DNA from: Xaviernesmea oryzae | GTDB lineage: Bacteria; Pseudomonadota; Alphaproteobacteria; Rhizobiales; Rhizobiaceae | NCBI RefSeq assembly: GCF_900177415.1 | Contig: NZ_FXAF01000011.1 | Coordinates: 806,001 to 870,000, forward strand | Direction: 5' to 3' | DNA length: 64,000 nt | Part shown: positions 41,193 to 50,069 of the stretch, one piece after another | Numbering within the stretch: position 1 is the stretch's first letter | How the letters are laid out: every line of letters begins with the position of its first letter | Notes under the pieces: model-generated | The model's input: the letters and a program-made list of their open reading frames with translations, nothing else | Told to the model about the DNA's origin: nothing | Database searches by the model: none | Translations under genes and position numbers: made by a program

Positions 41193-42355
41193 CTGCTGCT
41201 CGCTCCGTTCGGTCCGCGCGTGTTCATTTCGACCAGGGCATCCAGCACGACAGCCGCGGCAAAGGCGAGCGCCACGGTCGGCACGGCGCCGAGCAGCACG
41301 AGATCCATGGCGGTCTGCCCGATGCCCTGGAAGACGAAGACTCCAAAGCCCCCGCCGCCGATCAGCGCCGCGATCGTCGCCATGCCGATGTTCTGAACGA
41401 GCACGATGCGTATGCCTGTCAGGATGACCGGCAGCGCCAGCGGAAACTCGATCTGGAAGAGCCGCTGCCGATCGGTCAAGCCGATGCCGCGGGCTGCGTC
41501 GTTTGCCTCGCGCGGCACGCCGGCAAGACCGACGACCGTGTTGGCGACCACCGGCAGAAGCGAGTAGAGGAAGAGCGCTACGAAAGCCGGCGCGACGCCG
41601 ATGCCGTGAATGCCGATCGCTGCCGCACCCGGCACGGTGGCAGAAATCCATGCCAGCGGCCCGATCAGGATGCCGAACAGCGCGATCGACGGGATCGTCT
41701 GGATGAGGTTCAATGTATTGAGCACCGCTGCCCGGAGCGGTTCAACCCGGTGACAGAGGATACCGAGCGGCAATCCCACCACGACGGCGGCGAACAGCGA
41801 GCCGAGCGCCAGCGTCACGTGCCGGCCCGCCTCGATCCAGAAGACGTCGGCGCGGCCGGCATATTCCTTCATGATCGACAGCCCGTCCCAGCTTCCCGAC
41901 ATCAGGATCGCTTCGACCCCAATCGCCGCAAGGATCAGGAACAAGACGCGCATCCAGGGCGGCGGCGCAAGCCGCGTGATCGCATCGGCGGCCAGCAACG
42001 CGGATGCAAACAGCAGGAGCCAGAAGCCCGAGGCCGGAGAGACGCGGGCATAGCTGTTGCCGTCAGGTGTCAGAAAGCCTGCGGCGAGACCGATCGAAAG
42101 CGTCAAGGCCGCCAGTGCAGCGGCCGCCGCGATCAGCTTCAGCCATGGGGAAGTTCGAAAGAGTGCTGCGATTGCGGCCATGAACAGGATAGCGAGCAGG
42201 CCGAAACCCGCCCATCCCGGCAAGGCGTCGAGGATCGTCCTCGCCTCTCCCTGCAATATGCGATTGGGCTTGAGCGTTGCAAAGGCCGCCCAGAAAGTCC
42301 CGTAGGCCGCGATCAGGGCGATGACGATGCCGAGCTTGTCGAACTTTATCCTCAA
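41189..42355 (-). CDS. Quaternary-amine ABC transporter permease, ProW type (long N-terminal region)
   Basis: 388 residues if started at the TTG at 42355, which has a GGGGAG site six bases upstream. The frame is open to a GTG at 42415 (408 residues) without a clear ribosome site. The N-terminal ~170 residues add four or more hydrophobic segments before the permease core, which has NLIQTIPSIALFG and the loop REANDAARGIGLTDRQRLFQIEFPLALPVIL. The extra membrane domain is seen in a subset of OpuB-like permeases. It overlaps the ATPase start. Confidence 0.87.
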   Translation of the reverse strand: MRIKFDKLGIVIALIAAYGTFWAAFATLKPNRILQGEARTILDALPGWAGFGLLAILFMAAIAALFRTSPWLKLIAAAAALAALTLSIGLAAGFLTPDGNSYARVSPASGFWLLLFASALLAADAITRLAPPPWMRVLFLILAAIGVEAILMSGSWDGLSIMKEYAGRADVFWIEAGRHVTLALGSLFAAVVVGLPLGILCHRVEPLRAAVLNTLNLIQTIPSIALFGILIGPLAWISATVPGAAAIGIHGIGVAPAFVALFLYSLLPVVANTVVGLAGVPREANDAARGIGLTDRQRLFQIEFPLALPVILTGIRIVLVQNIGMATIAALIGGGGFGVFVFQGIGQTAMDLVLLGAVPTVALAFAAAVVLDALVEMNTRGPNGASSR

Positions 42356-42452
42356 ACCGCTCCCCTGCCTCGCGGTGTCCAAGTCTCGATGAAAAAGCCG
42401 GATGCTTCGAGGCACCCGGCTCAGTTTGGCATGAAAGCCGCCCGAAACGGAA

Positions 42453-43364
42453 CTACTTCAGGAAGCCGTTCTTCTTGAGGAAATCCTCGGCGACCGCCTT
42501 GGCCGGCTCGCCGCCCACCTGGACGCGGCCGTTGAGATCCTGCAATGTCACGAGATCGAGCTTTTCGAAGACCGGCTTCAGCAGGCTTTCGATATTCGGA
42601 TTTTTCTTGAGCGCCTCCTCGCGGATGATGGGCGCGGGCTGGTAGACGGGCTGTACGCCCTTGTCGTCTTCCAGAACCACGAGACCGGAAGGCGCGATGC
42701 CGCCGTCGGTGCCGTAGACCATGGCCGCATTCGCACCGTTGGTCTGGTTGGCGGCCGCCGCGATCGTCGCGGCCGTATCGCCGCCCGACAGCGTGATCAG
42801 CTGCTCCGGCTTCAGCTGAAAGCCGTATGTGGTCTGGAAGGCCGGCAGTGCCGCGGCGGAATTGACGAATTCGGAAGAGGCCGCGAGCACGATCTTGCCG
42901 CCGCCCGCAACATATTTGCCGAAATCCGTAAGCGTCTTCAGGTTGTTGGCCTCCGCGACATCCTTGCGCAGCGCGATCGCCCAGGTGTTGTTGGCGGAGG
43001 ACGGCGTCAACCAGACGATCTTGTTGGCGTCATAGTCGAGCTTCTTGACCGCTTCATAGGCCTGCTCCGGATTTTTCCAGGCCGGATCGTCGCCCTTTTC
43101 GAAGAAGAAGGCCCCGTTGCCTGTATATTCCGGATAGATGTCGATCTCGCCGGCGGTGATCGCCTTGCGGACCACCGGCGTCGCGCCGAGCTGGATACGG
43201 TCGGTCGCCTCGATGTTGTTGGCCTTCAGCATGGCGAGGATGATATTGCCGAGCACGCCGCCTTCGGTATCGATCTTGGAAGAGACGACGACCTGGGCAT
43301 TGGCCATGGTGGCCGAAACACCGAGCGCAAAAGCAATGCCCAGCAGCTTCGTTTTTAGAGACAT
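42453..43364 (-). CDS. Quaternary-amine ABC transporter substrate-binding protein, OsmX/OpuBC type
   Basis: 303 residues with a signal peptide of about 23 residues ending ANA-Q. Typical OpuAC features: SSKIDTEGGVLGNI at the mature N-terminus, then AGEIDIYPEYTGNG, the ligand-cage strand shared with OsmX and ChoX-like proteins. It is first in the minus-strand importer operon. Promoter signals probably lie in the 183-base gap upstream (43365-43547), where I see a CTCGC/GCGAG hairpin near 43450 but no confident promoter. Confidence 0.93.
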   Translation of the reverse strand: MSLKTKLLGIAFALGVSATMANAQVVVSSKIDTEGGVLGNIILAMLKANNIEATDRIQLGATPVVRKAITAGEIDIYPEYTGNGAFFFEKGDDPAWKNPEQAYEAVKKLDYDANKIVWLTPSSANNTWAIALRKDVAEANNLKTLTDFGKYVAGGGKIVLAASSEFVNSAAALPAFQTTYGFQLKPEQLITLSGGDTAATIAAAANQTNGANAAMVYGTDGGIAPSGLVVLEDDKGVQPVYQPAPIIREEALKKNPNIESLLKPVFEKLDLVTLQDLNGRVQVGGEPAKAVAEDFLKKNGFLK

Positions 43365-43547
43365 AACAGGACTTCCTCCAGATTGCGGGCATATGCTCGC
43401 ATAGATTCAAAACGAGAACAAATGAAAAACCTCCGTCTATGTAGGGCGGCTCGCGGAATGTGCGAGTCCCCTTCAACGGTCCTTGGTTTGAATTCAACGA
43501 CGCTAATGAACGAGCAAGGAGGTACGGGGCTCAGGTGCCGGGCATGA

Positions 43548-44279
43548 TCACGTCGGCACGATCACGTCTGAATGGCCGCTGCCGGCCAGGGATTGACGGA
43601 CAAGGCCGCCGGCCTTCATCTCCGCGACGAATGCCGCGACGAACTGTGCCGCAAGGGGTCTTGTCGAACTGACGCCGACGGCTTGCGGAATGGTCATGAA
43701 GGGCGTGACCATCACATCGAACGCGGGGTGATCGGCCGCCACCTTCCGCATCGCCTGCCGAACGCCGGCAAGGCCGTCGAGCTGACCGGCATCGAGAGCT
43801 GCGGTTGCTTCGGCGAAACTGTCGAAGCGCGTGAGCCGGCCGCCTTTGCCGCTCCGCGACAGGTGGAATTCGTAAGCGCTGCCCTTGACAGCCCCGATCC
43901 GCAGCTGAAGCCGGTCCACGTCTCCCGGCGTTTTCGCCTTGCCATCGGCGCGGACAAGATACGCTCCTTCGATCAGCACATAGGGTTCGCTATAGGCGAT
44001 CCGCTCGGCGCGCTCAGGGTCGATCGCCAGAAAGCAGACGTCCCATTCGCCTGTATCGACGCTGCCGGAAACCGCGCCGGCCCTGTCGTAATGCCGGAAG
44101 GCGATCGGAAGCTTCAGCCGGTCGGCCAGCGCCCTCGCCAGATCGACGGAAACACCGCTCGGGCTGTCTTCTGTCGGCCCGCGGCGAACAAGGACGACGT
44201 TCCCGTGATTGAGCGCGCATTTCAATGTACCGGAAGGCGCGATCTCCTTCCGGACCGCATCGAGATCGAACTGCCGCAA
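43548..44279 (-). CDS. Amino-acid-type substrate-binding domain protein without signal peptide
   Basis: 243 residues starting at TTG with GGGAGG upstream. The SBP_3 fold is recognisable: GVSVDLARALADRL, WDVCFLAIDPERAERIAYSEPYV and LRIGAVKGSAYEF. The N-terminus is charged (MRQFDLDAVRKE) with no hydrophobic stretch, and no permease or ATPase of the polar amino-acid class is adjacent. It may be a cytoplasmic ligand sensor or an enzyme derived from a binding protein (a cyclohexadienyl-dehydratase-like fold is possible). It lies 20 bases after the cupin-like gene, on the same strand as the rubredoxin. Confidence 0.8.
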   Translation of the reverse strand: MRQFDLDAVRKEIAPSGTLKCALNHGNVVLVRRGPTEDSPSGVSVDLARALADRLKLPIAFRHYDRAGAVSGSVDTGEWDVCFLAIDPERAERIAYSEPYVLIEGAYLVRADGKAKTPGDVDRLQLRIGAVKGSAYEFHLSRSGKGGRLTRFDSFAEATAALDAGQLDGLAGVRQAMRKVAADHPAFDVMVTPFMTIPQAVGVSSTRPLAAQFVAAFVAEMKAGGLVRQSLAGSGHSDVIVPT

Positions 44280-44299
44280 GATTTTCCTCCCGATTGTTT

Positions 44300-45049
44300 T
44301 CAGGGCGCCTGGATCGATTTCATCCAGTCGTCCTCGCGCGGATACTGGGTCACCATGAGCTCCAGTCCGCTCTCGCCGGCCTGGAGCATGGGCGCGTCAT
44401 CGCTGGAACGGACGAAGATCAGCGAAAACGGCGTGTAAATCGCACCTTCGAAGATCAGGCTGCCGTTCAGGACGATGAGAAATTGGCCGCCGGACGCGCT
44501 CGGATCGGGCGCCCGCGTTGTCATCGACGGACCGAGGCGGATGACCTTGACGTTCATTCCGTCATCGTCCGGCTGCTCCTCGATCACCGTCTCGACGGAA
44601 ACCTCCGTGCGATCGCGCAGAACAGGATCGATGGAAAGCGTCACCGGCTCGGAAACGCGGTGACGCCGCTTGGTCGGCCGCAGTTTCTCGCGGATATCCG
44701 GAGTGGTCAGATAGACGAGGCCGGCGTCCGTCTTGCTGCGCAGGGTGAGATAGGAGAGGCCCTGGGCGCCGGCGATCAGCGGCCCGTAACCGGTATGATG
44801 GTCGGCATAGTGGACCGTCACGAGACGCACTTCGTCCCGGCCGATCGTGCCGCTCCCGGCGATGAAGACCTGGAACTGATCGACGATATGGAAATGCGAA
44901 TCGAGCTTCTGATGGGCATTGAGATCGAGGCGGAACGCCTGGGGCTCCGGCGTCGCGACATCGGAATTCTTGCCGAACAGGTTGATTTTCCAGGATTGGC
45001 CGCGGCGAAAGCGGCTCGGTTCCTTCTCTGAATACGACGCGGCCTGCAT
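44300..45049 (-). CDS. Cupin-like protein of unknown function
   Basis: 249 residues with a GAGAGGAGG ribosome site. Two similar beta-rich halves suggest a bicupin. The first has SHFHIVDQFQVFIAGSGTIG (about 51-70), with two His in a cupin-1-like spacing; the second has GGQFLIVLNGSLIFEGAIYTP without an obvious metal set. I do not recognise a named family. It lies between a rubredoxin and a signal-less binding-domain protein. With a rubredoxin neighbour, a metal-dependent oxidation is possible but speculative. Confidence 0.72.
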   Translation of the reverse strand: MQAASYSEKEPSRFRRGQSWKINLFGKNSDVATPEPQAFRLDLNAHQKLDSHFHIVDQFQVFIAGSGTIGRDEVRLVTVHYADHHTGYGPLIAGAQGLSYLTLRSKTDAGLVYLTTPDIREKLRPTKRRHRVSEPVTLSIDPVLRDRTEVSVETVIEEQPDDDGMNVKVIRLGPSMTTRAPDPSASGGQFLIVLNGSLIFEGAIYTPFSLIFVRSSDDAPMLQAGESGLELMVTQYPREDDWMKSIQAP

Positions 45050-45104
45050 GTTGTTCCTCCTCTCGTTGACAAACTTGCCATCCCCTGCGGCGGCTGATCC
45101 GCTG

Positions 45105-45308
45105 TCAGCCGACGACCTTCATGTCGAACTGATGCTTGCTGGCCCCGCAATCCGGACATATCCAGTCGTCCGGCACGTCTTCCCAGCGTGTACCGGGCGG
45201 CACGCCGCCATCGGGGTCGCCGAGCGCCTCGTCATAGCGATAGCCGCAAAGCACGCATTCCCAGATTTTCAAGCCGTTTCGGTCCGCCACATTTTCCGAC
45301 GTCGCCAC
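45105..45308 (-). CDS. Rubredoxin
   Basis: 67 residues from the second of two adjacent GTG codons (45308), which gives better spacing from GGAGGAGA than the first (45311, 68 residues). It binds one iron through four cysteines, C-x-x-C-G-Y near residues 18-23 and C-P-x-C-G near 51-55, and shuttles single electrons to a non-haem oxygenase, hydroxylase or reductase. Spacing and the WEDVPDDW segment are typical. No rubredoxin reductase or alkane hydroxylase is seen nearby; the cupin-like gene next door is the only candidate partner. Confidence 0.92.
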   Translation of the reverse strand: MATSENVADRNGLKIWECVLCGYRYDEALGDPDGGVPPGTRWEDVPDDWICPDCGASKHQFDMKVVG

Positions 45309-45386
45309 CACTCTCCTCCAGAATGAAATTGACCCAGGAAACGCTACGCCACATGGTGGCCTATCACCAGATGTTAAGCCTCACTA

Positions 45387-45408
45387 TCAGACATAACAAA
45401 CCGGCATA
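45387..45408. promoter_or_regulatory. LysR-box element at the lysR promoter
   Basis: TCAGACATAACAAACCGGCATA at 45387-45408, containing the direct repeat CATAAC (45392-45397 and 45405-45410) 13 bases apart. It matches 19 of 22 bases of the element at 54637-54658 before capA. It lies 19 bases upstream of the lysR start and in the 116-base divergent gap with rubredoxin. Confidence 0.58.
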
Positions 45409-45427
45409 ACTCGAATGGGAGGAAAGA

Positions 45428-46333
45428 ATGGACATTCGGCAGCTTGGATATTTCGTGCGCGTGGCGGAACTCGGCAGTTTCAGCCGCGCTTCGGCATTTC
45501 TGCATGTCGCGCAGCCCGCGCTCAGCAGACAGGTGCGGAACCTCGAGATCGAACTCAAGGAAAGGCTGCTCGTCCGCAACGGCCGCGGCGTGGAAGTGAC
45601 CGAGGCGGGCGAGCGGCTGCTCAGCAACGCCCGCGGCATTCTTCGGATGGTCGAACGGACCTATGAGGACATCGACAATGCGCGCACCGGCAAATCGGGA
45701 AAGGTCGCGATCGGCCTGCCCGCCACGATTTCCATCGCCATCGCCACCGCACTGATCCGCCGCCTGCGGGAGGAACTGTCGGACGCCCAGGTGACGCTCA
45801 TCCACGGCCGCTCCAGCCAGTTGCAGGAATGGCTGCTCTCGGGCCGCATCGACATGGCGATCATGTACAACGCCCCCTCCTCGCCCATGCTGGAAATTCA
45901 TGATCTGGTCGACGAGAACCTCTATCTGATCGGCTCGGAAGATGCTTTCGACGACCCGGACCCCGTGCCTTTGGAAGCCTTGGCGTCCCTGCCCATGGTC
46001 ATAGCCTGCCGCCCCAACAGCACGAGGGTGATCGTGGAGTCGGAACTGGCGCGCATGGGTCAGAAACCGAATATCGTGTTCGAGCTCGATCCGCTTGAAA
46101 CGATGTTCGACCTGGTGCGTGACGGTTATGGTTTCACGGTCGCGTCGATGCGGACGCTGAAATCCAAAGGTGCCGGCTCGGGCCTTGCCACGCGGAAGAT
46201 CGTCGGGCCGGAACTCGTTCTCTCCGTCGAGCTCGTCCAGCCGGCCCGCAGGCTCAACAACAGGCTTCATGAGGCCGCCTTCCGGATTCTCAGGGATCTG
46301 AGCCTGCAGCTCCTCAAGGACGCGCAGGCGTAG
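45428..46333 (+). CDS. LysR-family transcriptional regulator
   Basis: 301 residues; GGGAGGAAAG ribosome site. N-terminal winged helix (1-62) with LGYFVRVAELGSFSRAS and QPALSRQVRNLE; the C-terminal effector domain (about 90-295) has a periplasmic-binding fold. The NAC/Cbl-like opening MDIRQLGYF is common among regulators of catabolic genes. It is divergent from the rubredoxin-cupin genes and convergent with the hydroxyacid dehydrogenase. The shared 22-base element suggests it controls itself and the capA-peptide importer operon. Confidence 0.92.
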   Translation: MDIRQLGYFVRVAELGSFSRASAFLHVAQPALSRQVRNLEIELKERLLVRNGRGVEVTEAGERLLSNARGILRMVERTYEDIDNARTGKSGKVAIGLPATISIAIATALIRRLREELSDAQVTLIHGRSSQLQEWLLSGRIDMAIMYNAPSSPMLEIHDLVDENLYLIGSEDAFDDPDPVPLEALASLPMVIACRPNSTRVIVESELARMGQKPNIVFELDPLETMFDLVRDGYGFTVASMRTLKSKGAGSGLATRKIVGPELVLSVELVQPARRLNNRLHEAAFRILRDLSLQLLKDAQA

Positions 46334-46346
46334 CATCTGCAGATGC
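46333..46346. other. Perfect 14-bp palindrome between convergent genes
   Basis: GCATCTGCAGATGC lies at the end of lysR, in the 22-base gap before the stop of the hydroxyacid dehydrogenase gene. No T-run follows; it may be a short hairpin limiting read-through or a chance palindrome. Confidence 0.3.
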
Positions 46347-46355
46347 AGCGATGCC

Positions 46356-47336
46356 TCAGGTATCGGCGGCCATCATGTTGACGACCCGCTCGGGCCTGCC
46401 GTCCAGAAAAGCCTCGATCAGGCGGACGGCATCGCCGTAATAGGTGCCGAGCATCTCCCGCGTAAAATAGCCGAGATGCGGCGTGATCGCCACATTCGGC
46501 ATGCTGCGGAACGGATGATCCGCCGGCAGCGGCTCTCTTTCATAGACGTCGAGGCCCGCCCCGGCGATCGAACCGCTTCTCAAAGCATCGATAAGGGCTT
46601 GTTCGTCGATAATCGCGCCCCTCGCCGTATTGACGAGGAAGGCGCTTTTCTTCATCGCCTGCAGTTCCGGCGCCCCGACGATGCCGCGGGTCCGGTCGCT
46701 GAGAGCGAGATGGATGGTGACGATATCGCTGGTGGCGAAGAGCTCTTCCTTCGACACGCGGCGAGCGCCGGCGGCCTCCGCCTGCTCGTCCGTCATGTTC
46801 TGGCTCCAGGCCTGCAGGTTCATGCCGAAGACCTGGCCGATCTCGGCAACGCGGCGGCCGAGCCCGCCAAGTCCGAGAATGCCGAGTGTCTTGCCGCCGA
46901 TAGTCGTTCCCGCGTGATGCTGCCAGCCGCCCTGCCGCATCATCCGATCCTCGGAGGCTATGTGCCGGGTGGCCGACAGGATCAGCCCCCAGACGAGCTC
47001 CGCGACCCCGCCCGCGCCGGCACCGGAGACCGGCGTGTTGGAGACGAGGATGCCGCGGGCCGCAGCAGCTGCGACATCCACCGTGTCGTAACGCTTACCC
47101 GTCACGACGATATATTTCAGCCGCGGCAGCCGCCCGATCAGCGCGGCCGGGATCGGCATCCGTTCCCGGAGCGTGCAGATGACGTCGAAGTCGGCGAGTT
47201 CCCTCGCCGCCTCGTCCGGTACGGCAAGCGGCCTGTCGAACACGACCACGTTGGCACGGGATTTCAACGGCTCCCAATCGGCGATCTTCTGTGAAATGCC
47301 GATATAATCGTCCAGAACGGCGATGTTCATCGTCAT
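46356..47336 (-). CDS. D-2-hydroxyacid dehydrogenase (SerA-like family)
   Basis: 326 residues, NAD-dependent. The dinucleotide loop is GILGLGGLGRRVAE (about residue 150), the catalytic Arg lies in VNTARGAIID, followed by a Glu in YEREPLP and the catalytic His in TPHLGYFT. The family reduces 2-keto acids or oxidises D-2-hydroxyacids. It is the last gene of the capA-peptide importer operon, 54 bases after the binding-protein gene. This suggests the imported compound yields a hydroxy or keto acid; SerA itself (3-phosphoglycerate) is unlikely in this setting. The start could also be the ATG two codons later. Confidence 0.9.
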   Translation of the reverse strand: MTMNIAVLDDYIGISQKIADWEPLKSRANVVVFDRPLAVPDEAARELADFDVICTLRERMPIPAALIGRLPRLKYIVVTGKRYDTVDVAAAAARGILVSNTPVSGAGAGGVAELVWGLILSATRHIASEDRMMRQGGWQHHAGTTIGGKTLGILGLGGLGRRVAEIGQVFGMNLQAWSQNMTDEQAEAAGARRVSKEELFATSDIVTIHLALSDRTRGIVGAPELQAMKKSAFLVNTARGAIIDEQALIDALRSGSIAGAGLDVYEREPLPADHPFRSMPNVAITPHLGYFTREMLGTYYGDAVRLIEAFLDGRPERVVNMMAADT

Positions 47337-47390
47337 CGGAAATCCCGTGCTTCGTGGTGTCTCGACAAGCTGGCAATCACGGCGACCGGA

Positions 47391-49082
47391 TTATTTCCGA
47401 TCCCATTCCTCCGCCCATATCGCCAGGGGATCGAGCGTGCCCTGCCGGAAATTCACCAGGTCGGGCACCGCCACATAGGCGCGCGGATAGAAATAGAGCG
47501 GCAGCATCGGCAGGTCGTCGGCGAAAATCTTCTGGACTTCCGCCCATTTCTCCTTGGTGGTTTTCGGGTCGAGAGCCACTTCCAGTTCGGAAATCGCCTC
47601 GTCCATGGCCGGGTTCGCATAGCCGGAGAAATTATTGCCGACGCCGTTGTTCTCCGCCTTCGGAATGGAATCCGAACCGAGCGCGATGCGCGGGGATACC
47701 GACGGCGAGAAGTCGATCGAGGACATCATGAGCGCCTTGAACCTCCGCTTGCGCGCCATCTCGCCGTTGAATTCCTGGAGCGGCACGAAGTTGTTCTTGA
47801 TCTCGACGCAGACGTCCTTCATCTGGCTTTGGACGACCTGGGCGATCTGCTCGCGGGTCTGGTTGCCGGCGGTCGACACCAGTTCGAGCGAAAGACGCTC
47901 GCCCTTGTCGTTCACGCAGATGCCGTCCGGACCCGGCTTCCAGCCGGCGCTCGCCAGCAGCTCCTGGGCCTTCTCCGCATCATATTTGTAGATCGTCATG
48001 TTCTTGTTGTAATAGGCGTTCTCGTCGCTGAGGATGCCGTTGGCCACCGGCTGCAATCCGCCGAACAGCTCGTCGCTGATCGCCTGCCGGTCGATCGCAT
48101 AGAGAAGCGCCTGCCGCACTGATTTGTCCTGCAGGATCGGATTGTCGAAATTGACCGCGATGCGCTCCACGTTAGTGCCGTAGTCGATATAGTATTTGAA
48201 CTTGGTCGGCTGCTGGCCGCGCAGGTCGAGCATCTGCGAAAAGCTGATGCCGCCGGGGCTGACCGGCACCGCATCCACCGCGCCGGCCAGAAGGTTCTGA
48301 AGCAGTGCCGACGAATTGTCGCGATAACTGAAGATGATGCGCTGCAGGTGCGGCTTGGTGCCCGGCCAATGGGGATTGGGCTGGAAGACGATGCGCGTGC
48401 CGATCTGGTAGTCGCTTAGAAGAAAGGCGCCGTTCCAGAGACCGGGATTGGTCGGCTGGGTATTGTAGAGCGATTGCTTGACATAGGTATCGAGCGTCGG
48501 ATTGGCGGCATAGACCGGCCCTTCCAGGTGCTCCGGCAGGATCTGATCCCATGAATTATAGCTGGAGAGGACCTGCGGCAGGGTCAGGACGACGGTGCGG
48601 TCGTCGACGATCTTCAGGTCCGTGGCGCGATCCCAGGAATTGTAGTTGGAAAATCCGATCTTCGGATCGCGCGCCATCTTCCAGGTGAACTCGATGTCCT
48701 TGGACGTGACCGGTACGCCGTCTCCCCAGGCGAGCCCTTTTCTCAAGGTGAGCGTCACCTGCATGCCCTTCTTGCCGTCGGGCAGGTCGACGATCTTGGC
48801 GAGCCCGTTCTCGATCGTCGGCAGCGTCTCGCACAGAATGCACTGATTGACGACGTTTTCGTCGAAGGCGGTGATCGGCCTCAGGGAATAGTTGATCGTC
48901 AGCCGCTTGGTGTTGTTGACCTGGATCAGCGGATGGAAATTGGTCAGGAACTGGATCTGGCCTACGACGAGCTGATCCTTGCTCGGCTGGGCCATCGTCG
49001 TCGACGAAGCCAGAACCGCGATTGCGGCCCCCGCCAGCGCGACCTTGGCGAATGTTTTGAATTTCAACCCTACAGACGTCAT
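47391..49082 (-). CDS. Peptide-type ABC transporter substrate-binding protein
   Basis: 563 residues from MTSVGLKFK (GGAGGA site seven bases upstream; the frame is open 11 codons further). Signal peptide to about residue 31 (STTMA-Q). Family-5 binding protein (DppA/OppA type) with GLAWGDGVPVTSKDIEFTWKM and a long C-terminal lobe. It belongs to the DppBCDF set encoded just upstream. The ligand is unknown; the capA and hydroxyacid dehydrogenase genes of the same operon do not define it. Confidence 0.93.
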   Translation of the reverse strand: MTSVGLKFKTFAKVALAGAAIAVLASSTTMAQPSKDQLVVGQIQFLTNFHPLIQVNNTKRLTINYSLRPITAFDENVVNQCILCETLPTIENGLAKIVDLPDGKKGMQVTLTLRKGLAWGDGVPVTSKDIEFTWKMARDPKIGFSNYNSWDRATDLKIVDDRTVVLTLPQVLSSYNSWDQILPEHLEGPVYAANPTLDTYVKQSLYNTQPTNPGLWNGAFLLSDYQIGTRIVFQPNPHWPGTKPHLQRIIFSYRDNSSALLQNLLAGAVDAVPVSPGGISFSQMLDLRGQQPTKFKYYIDYGTNVERIAVNFDNPILQDKSVRQALLYAIDRQAISDELFGGLQPVANGILSDENAYYNKNMTIYKYDAEKAQELLASAGWKPGPDGICVNDKGERLSLELVSTAGNQTREQIAQVVQSQMKDVCVEIKNNFVPLQEFNGEMARKRRFKALMMSSIDFSPSVSPRIALGSDSIPKAENNGVGNNFSGYANPAMDEAISELEVALDPKTTKEKWAEVQKIFADDLPMLPLYFYPRAYVAVPDLVNFRQGTLDPLAIWAEEWDRK

Positions 49083-49118
49083 TTTCTCCTCCATAAGACT
49101 TCTGTTTTCAGGCATGTC

Positions 49119-50069
49119 TCAATGCGACCGCGAGCCCGCCTCCGAGCGCGGGTCGAATGCGGACCGCACCCCGTCGCCGACGAAATTCACCGCCATCACC
49201 GTCGTGAAGATCAGAAGGCCCGGATAAACCGCGAGCAAGGGCGCGGAAATGATCAGCTGCTGGGCGTTGGTCAGCATGTTGCCCCAGGTGGGAGTGGGCG
49301 GAACGATGCCGAAGCCGAGGAAGCTGAGGGTCGATTCGAACAGGATGATGCGCCCGACCGACAGCGTCATGGCGACGATCAGAGGGGTCGCGATATTCGG
49401 CAGCACGTGCACGAAGACATTGTACGGTCCCTTCGCGCCGCTCACGGTCGCCGCCCGCACATAGTCGACGTCGCGCACGGTGATCGTGCCGGCGCGGGCG
49501 ATCCTGGCGATCGTCGTCCAGTCCACCAGCGCGATAATGATCACGATCCTCAGGAAAACGACGGCCGGCGAGCTGGCTGCCTCCGGGCTCAAGCCGATCT
49601 TCGTCAGATCGACCGCGCCGAGCACGATGAGGACCGGGATGAGCGGCAGCGCGATGATGCAGTCCGTCATCCGCATGAGGATATTGTCGAACTGCCCGCC
49701 GATGTAACCGGCCGTGACGCCGATCGCTATGCCGATCACCGCCGTGATGACGGTTGCGAGAAGGCCGACGGCGATCGACACCTGGCCGCCGTGCAGCAGC
49801 CGCAGCAGAACGTCGCGGCCGAGATCGTCGGTTCCGAGCCAGTGCTGGGCCGACGGCGGCCGGAAACGCCGCAGAAGGTTCGTCGCGTTCGCATCGATGC
49901 CGGTGAAATGTTCGATCGGACCGGCCATTGCGCAGGCGATCGCCATGAGTGCCAGGAAGACGAGCGAGATCATCGCCAGCTTGTTGTGCCGGAAACGCTC
50001 CCAGCGCTTGCTCCAGACTGAATTCCTGCCGGCCTCTGCCGGCGCTTTGTCGGCGGTGACGGTGCTCAT
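49119..50069 (-). CDS. Peptide ABC transporter permease, DppC type
   Basis: 316 residues from MSTVTADKA; its ATG overlaps the DppB stop (ATGA). About six membrane segments, HWLGTDDLGRDVLLRLLHGG, the coupling loop YVRAATVSGAKGPYNVF and ESTLSFLGFGIVPPTPTWG are DppC hallmarks. The longer open frame upstream runs only through the partner gene in another frame. Works with the genes on either side as one importer. Confidence 0.94.
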   Translation of the reverse strand: MSTVTADKAPAEAGRNSVWSKRWERFRHNKLAMISLVFLALMAIACAMAGPIEHFTGIDANATNLLRRFRPPSAQHWLGTDDLGRDVLLRLLHGGQVSIAVGLLATVITAVIGIAIGVTAGYIGGQFDNILMRMTDCIIALPLIPVLIVLGAVDLTKIGLSPEAASSPAVVFLRIVIIIALVDWTTIARIARAGTITVRDVDYVRAATVSGAKGPYNVFVHVLPNIATPLIVAMTLSVGRIILFESTLSFLGFGIVPPTPTWGNMLTNAQQLIISAPLLAVYPGLLIFTTVMAVNFVGDGVRSAFDPRSEAGSRSH

